Below, piece by piece: positions 11,860 through 22,703 of a DNA stretch of 64,000 nt. The stretch is taken from assembly GCA_963969495.1 (NCBI GenBank), contig OZ018318.1:178802246-178866245 (forward strand). Reading direction: 5' to 3'. The stretch is from Ceratothoa steindachneri (taxonomy: Eukaryota; Arthropoda; Malacostraca; Isopoda; Cymothoidae). Under the pieces are notes generated by a model that was not told the DNA's origin, made no database searches, and saw only the letters and a program-made list of their open reading frames with translations. How positions within the stretch are numbered: position 1 is the stretch's first letter; each line of letters opens with the position of its first letter. Both the position numbers and the translations under genes were made by a program.

Positions 11860-12480
11860 AAAATTCTTTTGACGACTCTCCACCCCGCTGTTATTTGTCT
11901 TCAGGAGAATAAACTGGGTATACAGGCCCTTTCCGCCGGTACCCGGCTTTCTCACTTTCAACTCTATTGCTCCTGCTGGAAGCTCCTCTCATCGGGGGGT
12001 GTCAATCATGGTATCTTCATCCCACCATGTTTCTCCCATCCCCCTACATACTACCCTCTGAGATGTTGCCGCGAGGGGTTTTCTTACTAAGCTTTTTACC
12101 GTTTGCTCTATTTACCTACCCCCTTCTTTATCATTGTCAAGACCCGAACTTTTAGAACTTATAGACCAATTGCCCTCCCCATTCTTATTACTAGGAGATT
12201 TTAACGCCCGTCACCCATACTGGGGTGACATCACTCGAAATGCCAAAGGCAGTGTTTTACAGTCTCTTTTATTATCTGACTTTCTTTGTGTTTTAAATAC
12301 TGGCGATTTTACCTCTTATCATGTCCAGACGGACTCTTTTAGCTGTGTTGACCTTTCTGTTTGTTCCCCCGATTGCTTCACGGAATTTGGATGGTCAATT
12401 CTTGACGATCTCCATGGGAGTGACCACTTGCCTATTGTCTTGTCGGCCCTTCAAGTTAGCCCTCACAACTATGCGCCTTA
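11860..12480 (+). pseudogene. Family B ORF2: AP-endonuclease domain, broken
   Basis: The endonuclease that nicks target DNA is seen in pieces. LLTTLHPAVICLQENKLG near 11870-11920 is the metal-binding Glu motif. After a frameshift, 12134-12481 has LLLGDFNARHPYWGD, then FSCVDLSVC, and GSDHLPIV with the catalytic Asp-His. The motifs are preserved but the frame is not continuous, so the protein is dead. Confidence 0.75.
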
Positions 12481-13932
12481 AGTGGGACTTAGGTTATGCA
12501 GATTGGGAAGGTTTCCGAGAGGCGTCCCTCACAAGTGCATCCTTGGGGACCTTCAATGGAGTGGACGCGGCAGTAGAATACTCTACATCGACTATCTACA
12601 ATGCACCAACACAGACCATCCCACGGAGGTGACCCGCCACGGTCCGCTCAACCGTGCCCTGGTGGAGCTTGACGTGTGCAACAGCTCTCAAAAATTACAA
12701 GTTAGCTCATGCCCGATTCCGAAAGAACCCGACTTTGTGCAACAAGGTCGACCCAAACCGAGCTCGTGCGCTCCGACAAAGAACCCTTCGTCATGCTCGC
12801 CGAAATTCATGGCGCCGTTACGTTTCATCAATTTCCTCTATGACACCTACTGCTAAGATCTGGAAGAGGATTAATAAGATCAAGGGCCATTATGCTGATC
12901 ATCATACCCCCACACTCAACTTGACGGTTCCTTGGAGAATGACGGCCTGGCGGTGCTGACCATTTCCGCGCTGTCAGTCGTTACGATAAGACTTTTCAAT
13001 CCTACAAATCAAAGGAAGAGTCTCATTCTCTCAACTTCACAACAAAATCTAACCTTCCATATAACGCTCTATTCAGCATCCATGAGCTGCATAGCACTTT
13101 GTTCCTTTGCAGATCTACTTTCCAGGTCCTGACGAGATCCATTTCGATATGATTCGGCACTTACATCCCCACTCTACTCTCTTCTTACTTTATTTGTACA
13201 ACCTTATATGGGTGAAGGGTTTTTACCCCTCATCATGGCGCATTGGGATCATCCTTCCCTTGTCAAACCGGGCAGGGACGGGTTGGACGCAGATCACTAC
13301 CGCCCTATAGCTCTCACCAGCTGTTTGAGTAAGTTGTTTGAAAAGATGGTGTTGGAGCGCCTAAACTGGTTCCTAGAAACCAATCCCCTTCTCTCTCCAT
13401 TTCAATGTGGTTTCCGCAAAGGTCATAGTACCCTTGACCTAGTAGTACGTTTCGAGGGATCGGTCCGGAAAGCTTTCTCATTAAAGCACCGAGTCCTGGC
13501 TATATTTTTCGATATTGAGAAAGCCTACGACACAACATGGAGATATATGTCTGGGGGATGAGAGGCCTTTTACCGTCACTTATTCAAAGTTTTTTAGCAT
13601 CTCAATCCTTCAAGGTACGTGTTAGAGACGCATACTCTGACTTGCAACCCCAAGAGGAGGGAGTTCCTCAGGGCACTGTTTTAAGTGTCTTATGTTTATA
13701 ATTGCCACCAATGATATTATTTCGTCTCCCTGAGGGTGTATCGGCAACTCTGTTTGTCGATGATTTAGCACTATACTGTTCCTCACCTCGCCTTCCATCA
13801 GCAGCTCGTCAGCTACAACTGGCGATCGATGCTGTATCCAAAAGAGCATAACTTAAGGGATTCCGCTTTTCCACAAACAAAACCAAAGCAATGTATTAAC
13901 ACTGAGGCAGAGGGGTTCTTGTTCCACCATCT
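12481..13932 (+). pseudogene. Family B ORF2: reverse transcriptase N-terminal two thirds, broken
   Basis: Frames change repeatedly. A linker with RARFRKNP-like sequence lies at about 12700. The segment from 13208 carries HYRPIALTSCLSKLFEK, then FQCGFRKGHSTLDLVVRF and IFFDIEKAYDTTW (motif A catalytic Asp). Next come PQEEGVPQGTVLS near 13650 and TLFVDDLALYC near 13750 (FVDD, motif C). All three catalytic Asp residues seem present, but stops at 13559 and near 13698 and frameshifts break the ORF. The mariner insertion follows immediately in the thumb region. Confidence 0.7.
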
Positions 13933-13933
13933 A

Positions 13934-14775
13934 CGAGGGGCGGCAATAAGTTTTGCGAATCGGTAGGGCAAAACGGAGGAAGGGGGATGGCTGTTTGTAG
14001 GGGTGTTAGGACAAGTTATGACAAGTCAGGACCTGCTGCCGCACGCTCCTGCCTCGTCTATTTAAGAAGCAGTAGCTGATCGCAGATCGTCAGTCACAAA
14101 TTTTTCAACAATGAAGAAGGTTGAGCACCGCGGAGTGATCAAATTTTTGACCAAGGAAGGCAAGAATGCAAAAGAGATCTATAAACGCATGGTTGCAGTG
14201 TACACCGATACCGCCCCTTCTTATGCAACCATTGCTTGCTGGAATAGGGAGTTCTGCCATGGTCGTGAGTCCCTTGAAAATGACCCCCGTCCAGGACGCC
14301 TGTCAGACGTGACCAACGAGGACAATGTGGCCCGTGTGGAGAGGATGATCCTCGAAAATCGACGGGTGAAGGTCGAAGAAATCGAGCGATGGAAGTGTCA
14401 TCAACCTCACGCCCCATGATCGACTTCAACGTGGTAAAATTCCACAAGGCCAGAGTTGTACAAGCGGCCCTGCGCAAGTGCGGATGCGAGGAGCTAAACC
14501 ATCCTCCCTACAGTCCAGATCTGGCCCCTAGCCACTACTTTTTATTCCGCCAGCTCAAGCCTGCACTGCGTGGACGCCGGTTTGGGAACGATGAAGATGT
14601 CCAGCTCGCCGTCCAGGAGTGGATTGAACAGCAGTCGGGAGATTTCTGGTTGTCTTGAATTCGAAGCCTCAGGGACAAGTGGCGCAAGTGCATCGAAGTC
14701 GAGGGTAGTTATATTGAAAAATAATAAAACACTTTTCCATATATCCGAATTGCAAAACTTATTGACCGCCCCTCG
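13934..14775 (+). mobile_element. Mariner deletion derivative with TIRs and TA duplication
   Basis: This is an 842-bp Tc1/mariner element. The left terminus cgaggggcggcaataag and the inverted right terminus (ending cttattgaccgcccctcg) match almost perfectly. TA flanks both ends (13932-13933 and 14776-14777). Removing the element restores the family B sequence as seen in copy 2 near 25990. The transposase gene inside has lost its middle, so it could move only if supplied with transposase from elsewhere. Confidence 0.9.
14111..14658 (+). pseudogene. Mariner transposase, internally deleted
   Basis: The N-terminal part (14111-14419, 102 residues) is the HTH DNA-binding region with GVIKFLTKEGKNAKEI and SLENDPRPGRLSD. 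The deletion falls just after the VKVEEIERW segment. The second part (from 14389 in another frame) is the end of the catalytic domain with NHPPYSPDLAPSHYFLFRQL, which holds the last Asp of the D,D34D triad, and ends DFWLS. The first two catalytic Asp residues are gone. It is clearly mariner, but inactive. Confidence 0.85.
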
Positions 14776-14777
14776 TA

Positions 14778-16464
14778 TCTCTTTACAAGGCGAAGATATA
14801 GAGTTTGTCTCCGAGTTTCGGTTCCTTGGAGTAACTCTCGATCCAAAGTTATCCTGTTACCACACCTATGCCGACTTCGAACAGGCTGTCTGCGGGCTCT
14901 AGACATTTTGAAAGTCCTCTCACACACTTCCTGGGGCAGTGACCGAGAAACATTGGGGACATTATACACACCCTTCGTCCAATCCAAATTGGATTATGGC
15001 TGTCAAATTTACCTTTAGCCCTTAAAATGCTGAACCCCATTCGAAACCTCGGATTTCGCCTTTCTAGTGGAGCCTTCCGTACTTCTGTCAACAGCCTTTA
15101 CTGCGAGAGTGGGGTACTCCCTTCTTCCTACCATAGACTTCAAATCTGCATGCGATACCTCTGCCGAGTACAGCAAGCCCCTGTATCAGAGGTCTACAGA
15201 TGCCTGTATGCTACCGAATCAACGGCGGCATATGATAAGTTGCCATCTTTACCCCGCCCCCTGAACCTTCGCATAGGAGATCATCTCTCTAACCTGGGTA
15301 CTCCAAGGTTCCTTACCCTTCCATCCTTACTGACCCCTAGTTGGCGGGCTCCTCTCCCCACAGTATGTACCTACATATGGAGCCTGGATAAGTCCTCCAT
15401 GGACCCTCGCATCATTAAAAGCCTGTTCTTAGAGCATTCAAGCTCACACAAACAATGCTGCCCATTATACACGGATGGCTCTAAGTCGGACGGTGGCGTG
15501 GGTGCCGCAGCCATCTACCCAGGAGGAGAATTCCTAACTCTATCTTTGCCACCAGCAGCATCCATTTTTGCCGCTGAACTTTCAGCAATCCTTTTAGCCT
15601 TTAGACTCGTCCAAATTTTACCTTTTAGTGATTTTGTCATTTTTTCTGACTCAAGGAGTGTTTTACAGTTAATTAGGTCTTTTAATGCGTCCCATCCCTT
15701 AGTAACAGAAATTTACAACTGGCTGATTCAAAATGCGTCCCGATATAGAATTATTTTTTGCTGGGTCCCTGGGCATGTGGGGATCCTGGGCAACGAGAGG
15801 GCTGATCGGCTGGCCGGCTCAGCACATTCTGTGTCCCATGAGAACTCGGCTCTGCCTTTTAGGGACTACTTTCTTTCAATAAGAAAATATATTTTTCAAG
15901 TGTGGCAGAATAAATGGGATGACTGTTCATCATCCAAACTATACAAAATTAAAAATTCTATTCACTCTTGGCCCTCCAGCCGTCATAGAATGCGGTCGTT
16001 GCAGGTGGCCCTTTGCCGAGTTCGCATTGGCCACACGAGACTTGAACCTTTTTGTTTCGAGTGATGTTCATATCAGCCCTTGCTGCTGTTTTTGCGGTGG
16101 GGATCAATCAGTTGCCCACCTTTTATTGGATTGTAGCCATTTCGCCATTCTCCCGTTGTCCTGTTTACCGATCCTTTTAACTATTCCTCAACACACCCGT
16201 CTTCGATTCATATTAGCGGAGGGATCTTTTAACCCGTTTTCTTTAATTTTTGCCACAAAGTGGTCTCCTCCACCTTTTATAGTTGATTTGCCTCGTTTCA
16301 TCCTAGCTGCCATATACAATCGACTTGGATTGGGCAGCAACCCACTGGTTCCTTACCTTAAACCATTCTCAGGGTCTGCCCTGTTGGGGAGGGGGCATTC
16401 TTCTGGGTGTTTTGCCCCAATAGTTTCCTCCTATTGGTTGGTGGCATTACCCAGCCCCGCGTGA
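14778..16464 (+). pseudogene. Family B ORF2: RT thumb, RNase H and Cys/His tail
   Basis: The largest clean frame (15027-16064, 345 residues) starts after the polymerase. It has a connection region, then RNase H with all acidic motifs: LYTDGSKSDGGVG, FAAELSAILLA, FSDSRSVL and CWVPGHVGILGNERAD. The terminal motif CCCFCGGDQSVAHLLLDC continues in the next frame (to about 16140), followed by a C-terminal region to 16464. RNase H removes the RNA strand during reverse transcription. The domain itself looks intact, although ORF2 upstream is destroyed. Confidence 0.8.
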
Positions 16465-16722
16465 GATCAGGAGAGCCTACGTGTGACCGTCACGGATGCC
16501 TGTCCATAATCCAACGCTGCACCCAACACAAAGACTTTATGAAACACTGTATTGCACCTTACAACACAATTTACACCACTTAAGGGCTCTGGGTAAACTC
16601 GCTTAATGCTGTATTTTTCCTCAAGGTCTCGGGGCTCCTCTGCCACCCAGTCTGAGGAACAAGAACAACAAAATCTTGTTAAATTTATAAGTTTCAATTA
16701 ATCCTCATTCTTTTTTTTTCAG

Positions 16723-17088
16723 ACTCAGCTGAAAAAGAGTGGGAAAAATTATACCATCTTTTATATGTCGGAGATTTTCCCATCGACTCTAGCACAAATA
16801 TCTGACATTGATGCTTGGATTCAGATCGCTTGTCCAAGGCTGTCTATTGATTGGGGAACCACGTTTCAAGCTCCCTTGCTGAACCCTTATGAAGCTACAG
16901 TGGTACTGAAAAATGCAGAATGGCACCAGGACCTCTCCTACCCTATGGACTTCTATGCCTATGAGAGTAAAGGCGAATGGACACCCAATCACAAGCCCCC
17001 TTGCCCTTGTGGTTTCACAAGGCAGACAGGCTGCAAAGGGCCCAGGTGTAAAGACAAGAAGTCAAAGGAATTAAAAGATATAACTTGA
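16723..17088 (+). CDS. DPH1: DPH1, last coding exon
   Basis: This exon follows a T9-cag acceptor in phase 0 and encodes the last 121 residues to the TGA at 17086-17088. [20 protein letters not shown] leads into the conserved block with [14 protein letters not shown]. Its Cys (codon 16831-16833) corresponds to the third ligand of the [4Fe-4S] cluster in the DPH1 family. Then come LLNPYEA and [10 protein letters not shown], typical of animal DPH1, and a short basic, Cys-containing tail ending KELKDIT. Length and end agree with the family. No stop or frameshift is present, in contrast to everything around it. The protein is expected to be cytosolic and to work as a heterodimer with DPH2. Confidence 0.95.
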   Translation, partial: TQLKKSGKNYTIFYMSEIFPSTLAQISDIDAWIQIACPRLSIDWGTTFQAPLLNPYEATVVLKNAEWHQDLSYPMDFYAYESKGEWTPNHKPPCPCGFTRQTGCKGPRCKDKKSKELKDIT

Positions 17089-17314
17089 AGACCCTTATTT
17101 AAACCCATTGCACCCCCCTATACGATAAAAAGGGGTACAGGATAATAATTTAATTGGCAAGCATTAAATGCTTGGGATTTTGGGAGGTAAAAGGGGGGTT
17201 CTTGACCCCTATGTAACCCCATTCCATCAGGGTGCTGTGACAGTAATCTCCTTCAAGGTACAACTCACAATTTGTTTTTATTATATTTTCTATTGACCAT
17301 TGTGATTCTCGGGG

Positions 17315-17320
17315 AATAAA
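17315..17320 (+). promoter_or_regulatory. Candidate DPH1 polyadenylation signal AATAAA
   Basis: This is a canonical AATAAA hexamer 227 bases after the DPH1 stop. A T-rich stretch follows within 30-40 bases. It would give a 3' UTR of about 250 bases. No transcript evidence is available. Confidence 0.5.
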
Positions 17321-17339
17321 AGTAGAAAAGCGGGATTAG

Positions 17340-18180
17340 ATGAGATTTTGTATATTGTAACTACTGGTTTACATAGTTATATCCCCCCTCTCCCCTGCCG
17401 TCGAGGCTCGATAGTTATTGGGAGAGACAAACCATGGGTTGCTACAACATAGAGCAGTTGGTGCAATATTGACCTGGCTCAAATTTATTGCCCACCCGAA
17501 CACTAACTATATTTAATATGGCTCAATTTGGGTCAATTCTTCCTTAGTACTCGATATGAGAAGAGATTTAACGCAAATTGTCACTCTAAGCCATCGCCAC
17601 CTTCCAAGTCGCCGAATGGAAATAGACGAAATTTACAATAAATTATTTGTGAGCTTTTGTCCTCCACTTTGAAATTTCCCTAAGCAAAACTTGCATCTTA
17701 ATAATACATGAAATTGTTCCTCCCATTTTGCTTATAGCAGCTTACCCCGCTGGAGGAGGGAGGGCTTTTTTTTTTTTTTTTTCCTTAAAAAAAATGTAGC
17801 TGGTATTTTTCTTATTTGTTCATGGTAAAAATTATGTTTATTATCGTTTTTTGTCTTTATTTTTTAACTCTCTATCCCCCGTACATCTCTTTCGATAGCC
17901 TTCGTTAAACAAAGCTAAATCAGGCATAGAGTGTAATTGTATGGCCCCTACGACCCAGCATATCTGGCGTGAGGGCACTTAACTTTCCCTCTCCCCATCC
18001 AGTGGGTTTCGGGACTCGCTGTGAAGGAGCTCCTGCTTTGTAGCGGTACATGGGGTCCATCCTGACCCCAGTGGGGATGACGAAGTAGACTTCAACATGT
18101 CTCATTCTTCTTTCACTACATTTTATCTTACTAGTTTATATCCTCTTACTCTACCCGCCGTGTTTTATGTCCTGTTGGGT
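17340..18180. other. Intergenic, nothing recognised
   Basis: The stretch has mixed composition with a T18 run at 17765-17782. No coding or repeat identity is seen. Its last 250 bases may be the far 5' UTR of the next B element, but copy 1 does not extend that far, so I cannot tell. Confidence 0.35.
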
Positions 18181-18753
18181 TCTTTGGTCAATCCCCCTCT
18201 TCTGCCTGGCCCCCCCTCATTTTCATCCCCTTCTCTCTTCTATCGGATAAACCTATTTTGATCACCCCTTCCCTCTCTGGGAACTTTTTTTCTCTTAGGG
18301 GTTGGTCCCACATAGGCTCTGGCCTTCTCGTGGCGAGAGGGTCAGCCCTGGGCCTCTTAGTGGTCCCCTGGTGCTTCCAACCAGACTTTTAACATACTGC
18401 TCTTTCCTCCCCCCTCCTATTACTTTCTTCCACTACCCTTTATTTCTCCCTCTTCTTTCTCCTATCTAGTGGTCCTGATGGTTACCCGACCTCTGCTCGT
18501 TTTCTCGGATTAATTCTGAATTGTTCTTTCATTAAGGTCGGAGAGGTTTGGCATCTCCACCGCCCTCGTCTACCGATACCCAAGGAGAAACCCATCGTTG
18601 GCCCCTTTTCTCCGCACGTAGGAGAACTCTGGCAGCCTCTTTGGTCTATAAAGATGGTGTGGTGGATCCGTATCCATTATCCAAAAGGTCATACCGGACG
18701 TAACCGAATCTAGTTGCAGTAGGGCTCCATGGTGGGGAGTCCCGAGGGAGAAT

Positions 18754-19640
18754 GTGAAGTTATTTATATTTGCAGTGGCCTGCCATAAACCTAAAACCTC
18801 CCCGTCTCGTAAGGGTTCTCGTGCCAAACCTTTAGGTCCGCTTTCAGCCTTCCCTCGCTCGTTCGATCCCTTTTCCAACGATGTGGATCTAGATTTATAT
18901 TATCCCCGCTTTCTTGTAATGAGTTCATCTGACACGCCACCTACAAAGGTTGATGTGTTTGACGTTAATGAATCTTTTGAGGCTGGATGTGGTCAAGAGG
19001 CAGTAGTGATATCGTAGTTGAGTTGTCATCTCTCTCAACACAATCTTGTGCGAAATCTATCTTCGATAGCCGAAGTTCCAGTAATCGTTTCGCCCCATCC
19101 ACGTCTCAATTTTGTCAAAGGTGTCGTCTGTTCAAAGAAATTAAGGGACTACGACATCACCCGCCTTCAGAGCAAGCTTAGTACCCAACGTGTCGCAGAT
19201 ATACACAGGATGACTAAAACAGTAGGATCTATTAGAGTCCCAACTGCCACACTGATTTTAACGTTCGAACGTCAGGAACTGCCGCAGTTTATTAAAGCTG
19301 GATACCTTCATGTACCGGTAAGTCCCTACGTCGAACTACCCATACGTTGCTTCCATTGTAATCAATTTGGACATGTTGGTCATGCCTGTTGACATTCCCG
19401 TTCCTGCGTGAACTGTAGCTCTGACTACCATGGCCCTAAATGTACCAAGACACCATGCTGTGCCAACTGCGGTGGTGCCCAATGCTGCGTAAAAAATCTG
19501 CCCAATATTATATTAAAAGGAGATCCTCGCTTTGCGCCACCCTCTGCCCGGTCCTGAGACCCAAATCCCCGTGGTAAGAGGAAGGACTCCTCACGTGGGT
19601 CATCGATCACCAATAAGCGGGCAGCCTCCAGAGATGACTG
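18754..19640 (+). pseudogene. Family B ORF1, copy 2
   Basis: An N-terminal part with KVDVFDVNESFEAGCG (18754-19017) ends at a stop. The frame 19018-19392 carries the same conserved block as copy 1 (VSPHPRLNFVKGVVC, TATLILTFERQELPQFI) and the first knuckle CFHCNQFGHVGHAC, which here keeps its Gly-His. A TGA follows the last Cys. Further knuckles can be followed to about 19480 in broken frames. Confidence 0.7.
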
Positions 19641-20149
19641 CCTAGCCTCGAGAATCTTCAATGGACTCCTCCTGTTTCTGAATATTCTCTGCCTTCAAGT
19701 CCGCCCCGCCCTTCACAGGACTTCGGCTCCCTCCCGGTCTAAACGGTAGCAGAAATACACCCAGTTCATCGTACCTTATACAGATCGCCTGCTCCTACTT
19801 ATGAGCCGATGGAAGCAGATGATATTCCAACATCACCAATAGCGGCTGTTGGATCAACCCCTCTGCCCCATGAATCCGGGTCTACTGCCCGGAAATCCCT
19901 TCCATTTCCGCATGAATGAGCCCGAATTGCAAGCAAGGGCCTCGGTGGGTTCCTCGAAACCCTCGGAAATATCCCCTGTCACTGCTCCTTCCAGGATCTC
20001 TTTCCCTTCTATAGGAGGCTCTTCATCCCCAAGCTCTTTGGGACGCCCTTCAAACATCAGCCCCTAAGGAGAAAGAGATCTAGTGTAGTATCTAACCGTT
20101 CCACATATCTTCCATTTTACAATGGAATTGTCAAGGCGTTCTTCCCAAG

Positions 20150-21299
20150 TGGGAAATAACTCAAAAGTTCTTTAATTTCCCCTTCTTTACCATTCTCAAG
20201 ACTACCTTTTAGAACTTATAGATTAATTGCCCTCCCCATTTTTACTACCCGTAGATTTTAATGCCCGTCACCCATATTGGGGAGACATCACTCGAAATGC
20301 CAAAGGCAGTGTTTTAGTCTCCTTTATTACCCGACTTTCTTTGCCTTTTAAACACCGAGGATTTTAACTCATGTCCGCACGGATTTTCTTAGTTGTGTCG
20401 ACCGGGTTTCCCGGATTGCCTCACTGTTTTTCAATGGTGAGTTCTTGACGACCTCCATGGGAGTGACCACTTCCCTATTCTCTTGTCGGCCGTTCATCCT
20501 AGCCCTCATACAACCATGCTGATTGGGAAGGTTTTCGAGAGGCGTCCTTCACAAGTGACTCCTTGGGGACCTTGAATGATGTGGATGCGGCAGTAGCATA
20601 TTTCACTTCACATCGATTATCTACAACGCTGCCATACAGACCTTTCCATGGAGGCGACCCGTAACGGGTCGCTCAACCGTGCCCTGGTGGACCTCGGAGT
20701 ATGCGACAGCCGTCAAAAACTACAAGTTAGCTCATGCCTGATTCCGGCGGAACCCAACCTTGTGTAACAAGGCTGACCGAAACCGAGCTCGGGCGCTTCG
20801 CCAAAGAACCTTTCATCAGGCTCGCCGAAATTAATGGCGTCGCTTCGTTTCATCAATTTCTCTATGACTCCTACCGCAAAGATCTGGAAGAGGATTAACA
20901 AGATCAGGGGCTGTTATGCCGGCCATAAACCCCTTTAGTTAATGACAACCTGGTGGTCAGCAATGCCTTGGCCGACTATTTTCGTGCCGTCAGCAGTGGC
21001 ACCTGTTACAATAAGGGTTTTCTATCCTATAAATCAAAGGAAGAGTCTCATTCTCTCAATTTTACAACAAAATCTAACCTTCCGTATAATGCCCTATTCA
21101 GCATCCATGAGATGCGTAGCGCATTGTCCCTTTGTAGATCTCCTTGGCGTTGACGAGATCCATTTCGATATGATTCGGTACTTCCATCCACGCTCTATCA
21201 TTTCCTTATTTGATTTGTACAACCTTTTATGGGTGTAGGTTTTTACCCATCATCATGGTGCGTTGGGATTGTCCTTTCCCTTGTCAAACTGGCGCAGAT
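20150..21299 (+). pseudogene. Family B ORF2 (endonuclease to RT fingers), copy 2
   Basis: This is a heavily broken continuation. A cognate of the endonuclease GDFNARHPYWGD block lies near 20255-20285, the GSDH block near 20460, a linker with RKNP-like codons near 20750, and the pre-RT region near 21150. No open piece is longer than 100 residues. The assignment rests on collinearity with copy 1. Confidence 0.6.
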
Positions 21300-21354
21300 G
21301 AGAACCGTTTCTTGGCGAAGGGCTCAAAACGAACAATGGCTGTTCTAATGCTGT

Positions 21355-22703
21355 TCCCGACGATATACCATATATCACTATTCGTTGAGGGAACTTCCTT
21401 AATTATCTCTAGAGTGCGTTTTTACTGTCTGGCGGCCGATATTATGTATCTTCAAAATGCTTAAGAAGTGGAACTGAGCTCAAGGATAATAATATTGCTA
21501 TCATTAATAAAATAGAGTTTTATTAATAATAACTATCAGCAAACACAAAAACGGAAAATATTGACAAACAGAATGGAAAGGGTCGTGGAGACTCGGGCTA
21601 ATCCAAGGATTTAAGGGATCAAAAAAGGTAAAACAAATATGGAGTTAAAGAGATGGGATGGTTCGATAAACCATTTAAAGCACAGGATAGAATTGACAAA
21701 TAAGGGATCAATACTCAAAAGGTGACGCTTGGCTTACGTAACTTCATTAGGGTGCAGTGGAAGGTACTTGAAGGAATATTCGGTCCGCTGGCGAGTTCCA
21801 GCCGAAGGGGGGGGATAAAAGGATCCTGACGTGGCGTCTTGGAAAGGAGAACCGTTACTCGACGAACGGCTTGACGAACAATGGCTGTTCTAGGTTGTTC
21901 TCTTCTGAACAAAGGGGGAAATGAGAACCGTCTCTTATCTACGGGCTCAAGAACAATGGCTGTTCTAATGTTGTTCTCCTTTGAACAACAGGGGGGGTGA
22001 GAACCGTTTCTTGGCGAAGGGCTCAAAACGAACAATGGCTGTTCTAATGTTGTTCTCCTTGAACAACAGGAGGGGGATGAGAACCGTTTCTTGGCGAAGG
22101 GCTCAAAACGAACAATGGCTGTTCTAATGCTGTTCTCCTTGAACAACAGGGGGAGGATGAGAACCGTTTCTTGGCGAAGGGCTCAAAACGAACAATGGCT
22201 GTTCTAATGCTGTTCTCCTTGAACAACAGGGGGGGTGAGAACCGTTTCTTGGCGAAGGGCTCAAAACGAACAATGGCTGTTCTAATGCTGTTCTCCTTGA
22301 ACAACAGGGGGGGTGAGAACCGTTTCTTGGCGAAGGGCTCAAAACGAACAATGGCTGTTCTCCTTGAACAACAGGGGGGATGAGAACCGTTTCTTGGCGA
22401 AGGGCTCAAAACGAACAATGGCTGTTCTAATGCTGTTCTCCTTGAACAACAGGGGGGGGGATGAGAACCGTTTCTTGGCGAAGGGCTCAAAACGAACAAT
22501 GGCTGTTCTAATGCTGTTCTCCTGAACAACAGTGGGGGGGCCTTGGAGACTTGGCGTCGGAAGGCTCGAACCTTTGGCACTCAAGGAATATTGTCCTCCT
22601 TCTGGACAAGTGATGGTGAATCTCGAGGTCGAGGTCCCTTGGCGCACAAAGGGAGAGAGGGTCGTGGTGATGTTTCGCGACGAAAATCTGGATCTCCAAT
22701 CTG
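21355..22703 (-). repeat. 3' LTR, truncated, with eight tandem units
   Basis: This direct repeat corresponds to 24327-25378. It differs mainly in tandem-unit number (eight here against four) and in lacking the segment equivalent to 25379-25697. On the minus strand it follows the protease remnant without a polypurine tract, as expected if the junction is a deletion. Confidence 0.75.
21900..22540. repeat. Tandem repeat, about 78-bp unit, eight copies
   Basis: The core gagaaccg recurs at 21923, 21999, 22079, 22159, 22237, 22315, 22382 and 22463. Periods are 76-81 bp, with one 67-bp unit that lacks 11 bases. Each unit contains GAACAATGGCTGTTC and TGTTCTCCTTGAACA, which are inverted half-sites GAACA/TGTTC with 5-base spacers, and ends in a G run of 5-9. 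Most length variation sits in the G run. The array is inside the LTR, so it may be regulatory. The protein-like open frames across it are a by-product of low stop content. Confidence 0.9.

Larger units (their letters stand above)
8551..16470 (+). mobile_element. Family B LINE copy 1, long but interrupted
   Basis: This is a nearly whole non-LTR element in sense with DPH1. It has a GC/CT-rich 5' UTR (8551-9230, shared with 18264 onward), an ORF1 with zinc knuckles, and an ORF2 with endonuclease, reverse transcriptase, RNase H and a terminal Cys/His motif. It ends near 16470. A CR1-like fragment (about 10256-11290, minus strand) sits in ORF1, and a mariner derivative (13934-14775) sits in the RT region. 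Stops and frameshifts occur in all parts. The domain order and RNase H place it with I/Jockey-type LINEs, related to but distinct from family A. Confidence 0.8.
1435..16722 (+). other. DPH1: DPH1 last intron, 15.3 kb, filled with nested transposons
   Basis: The intron runs from the GTAAGT donor at 1435 to a long T tract plus cag at 16711-16722, and phase is 0 at both ends. Most of it is LINE sequence in the same orientation as the gene, listed separately. The exons on both sides read cleanly, so the insertions appear to be tolerated. Confidence 0.85.
18181..21299 (+). mobile_element. Family B LINE copy 2, 5' part
   Basis: The 5' UTR (18264-18750) matches copy 1 from 8570. ORF1 and the endonuclease/RT region follow up to 21299, where sequence equal to copy 1 near 13290 stops in mid-ORF at the LTR element. 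The copy resumes at 25698. It is more decayed than copy 1 and has many single-base indels. Confidence 0.75.

Noticed and set aside
21900..22540. CRISPR-like regular repeat array
   Set aside because: Units are contiguous with no unique spacers, they lie in an LTR, and the window is eukaryotic.
22044..22580. 178-residue repeat protein (FEPFAKKRFSPP units) on the minus strand
   Set aside because: It follows from a tandem DNA repeat with few stops. Several frames and both strands are open, and the unit length is not always a multiple of three.
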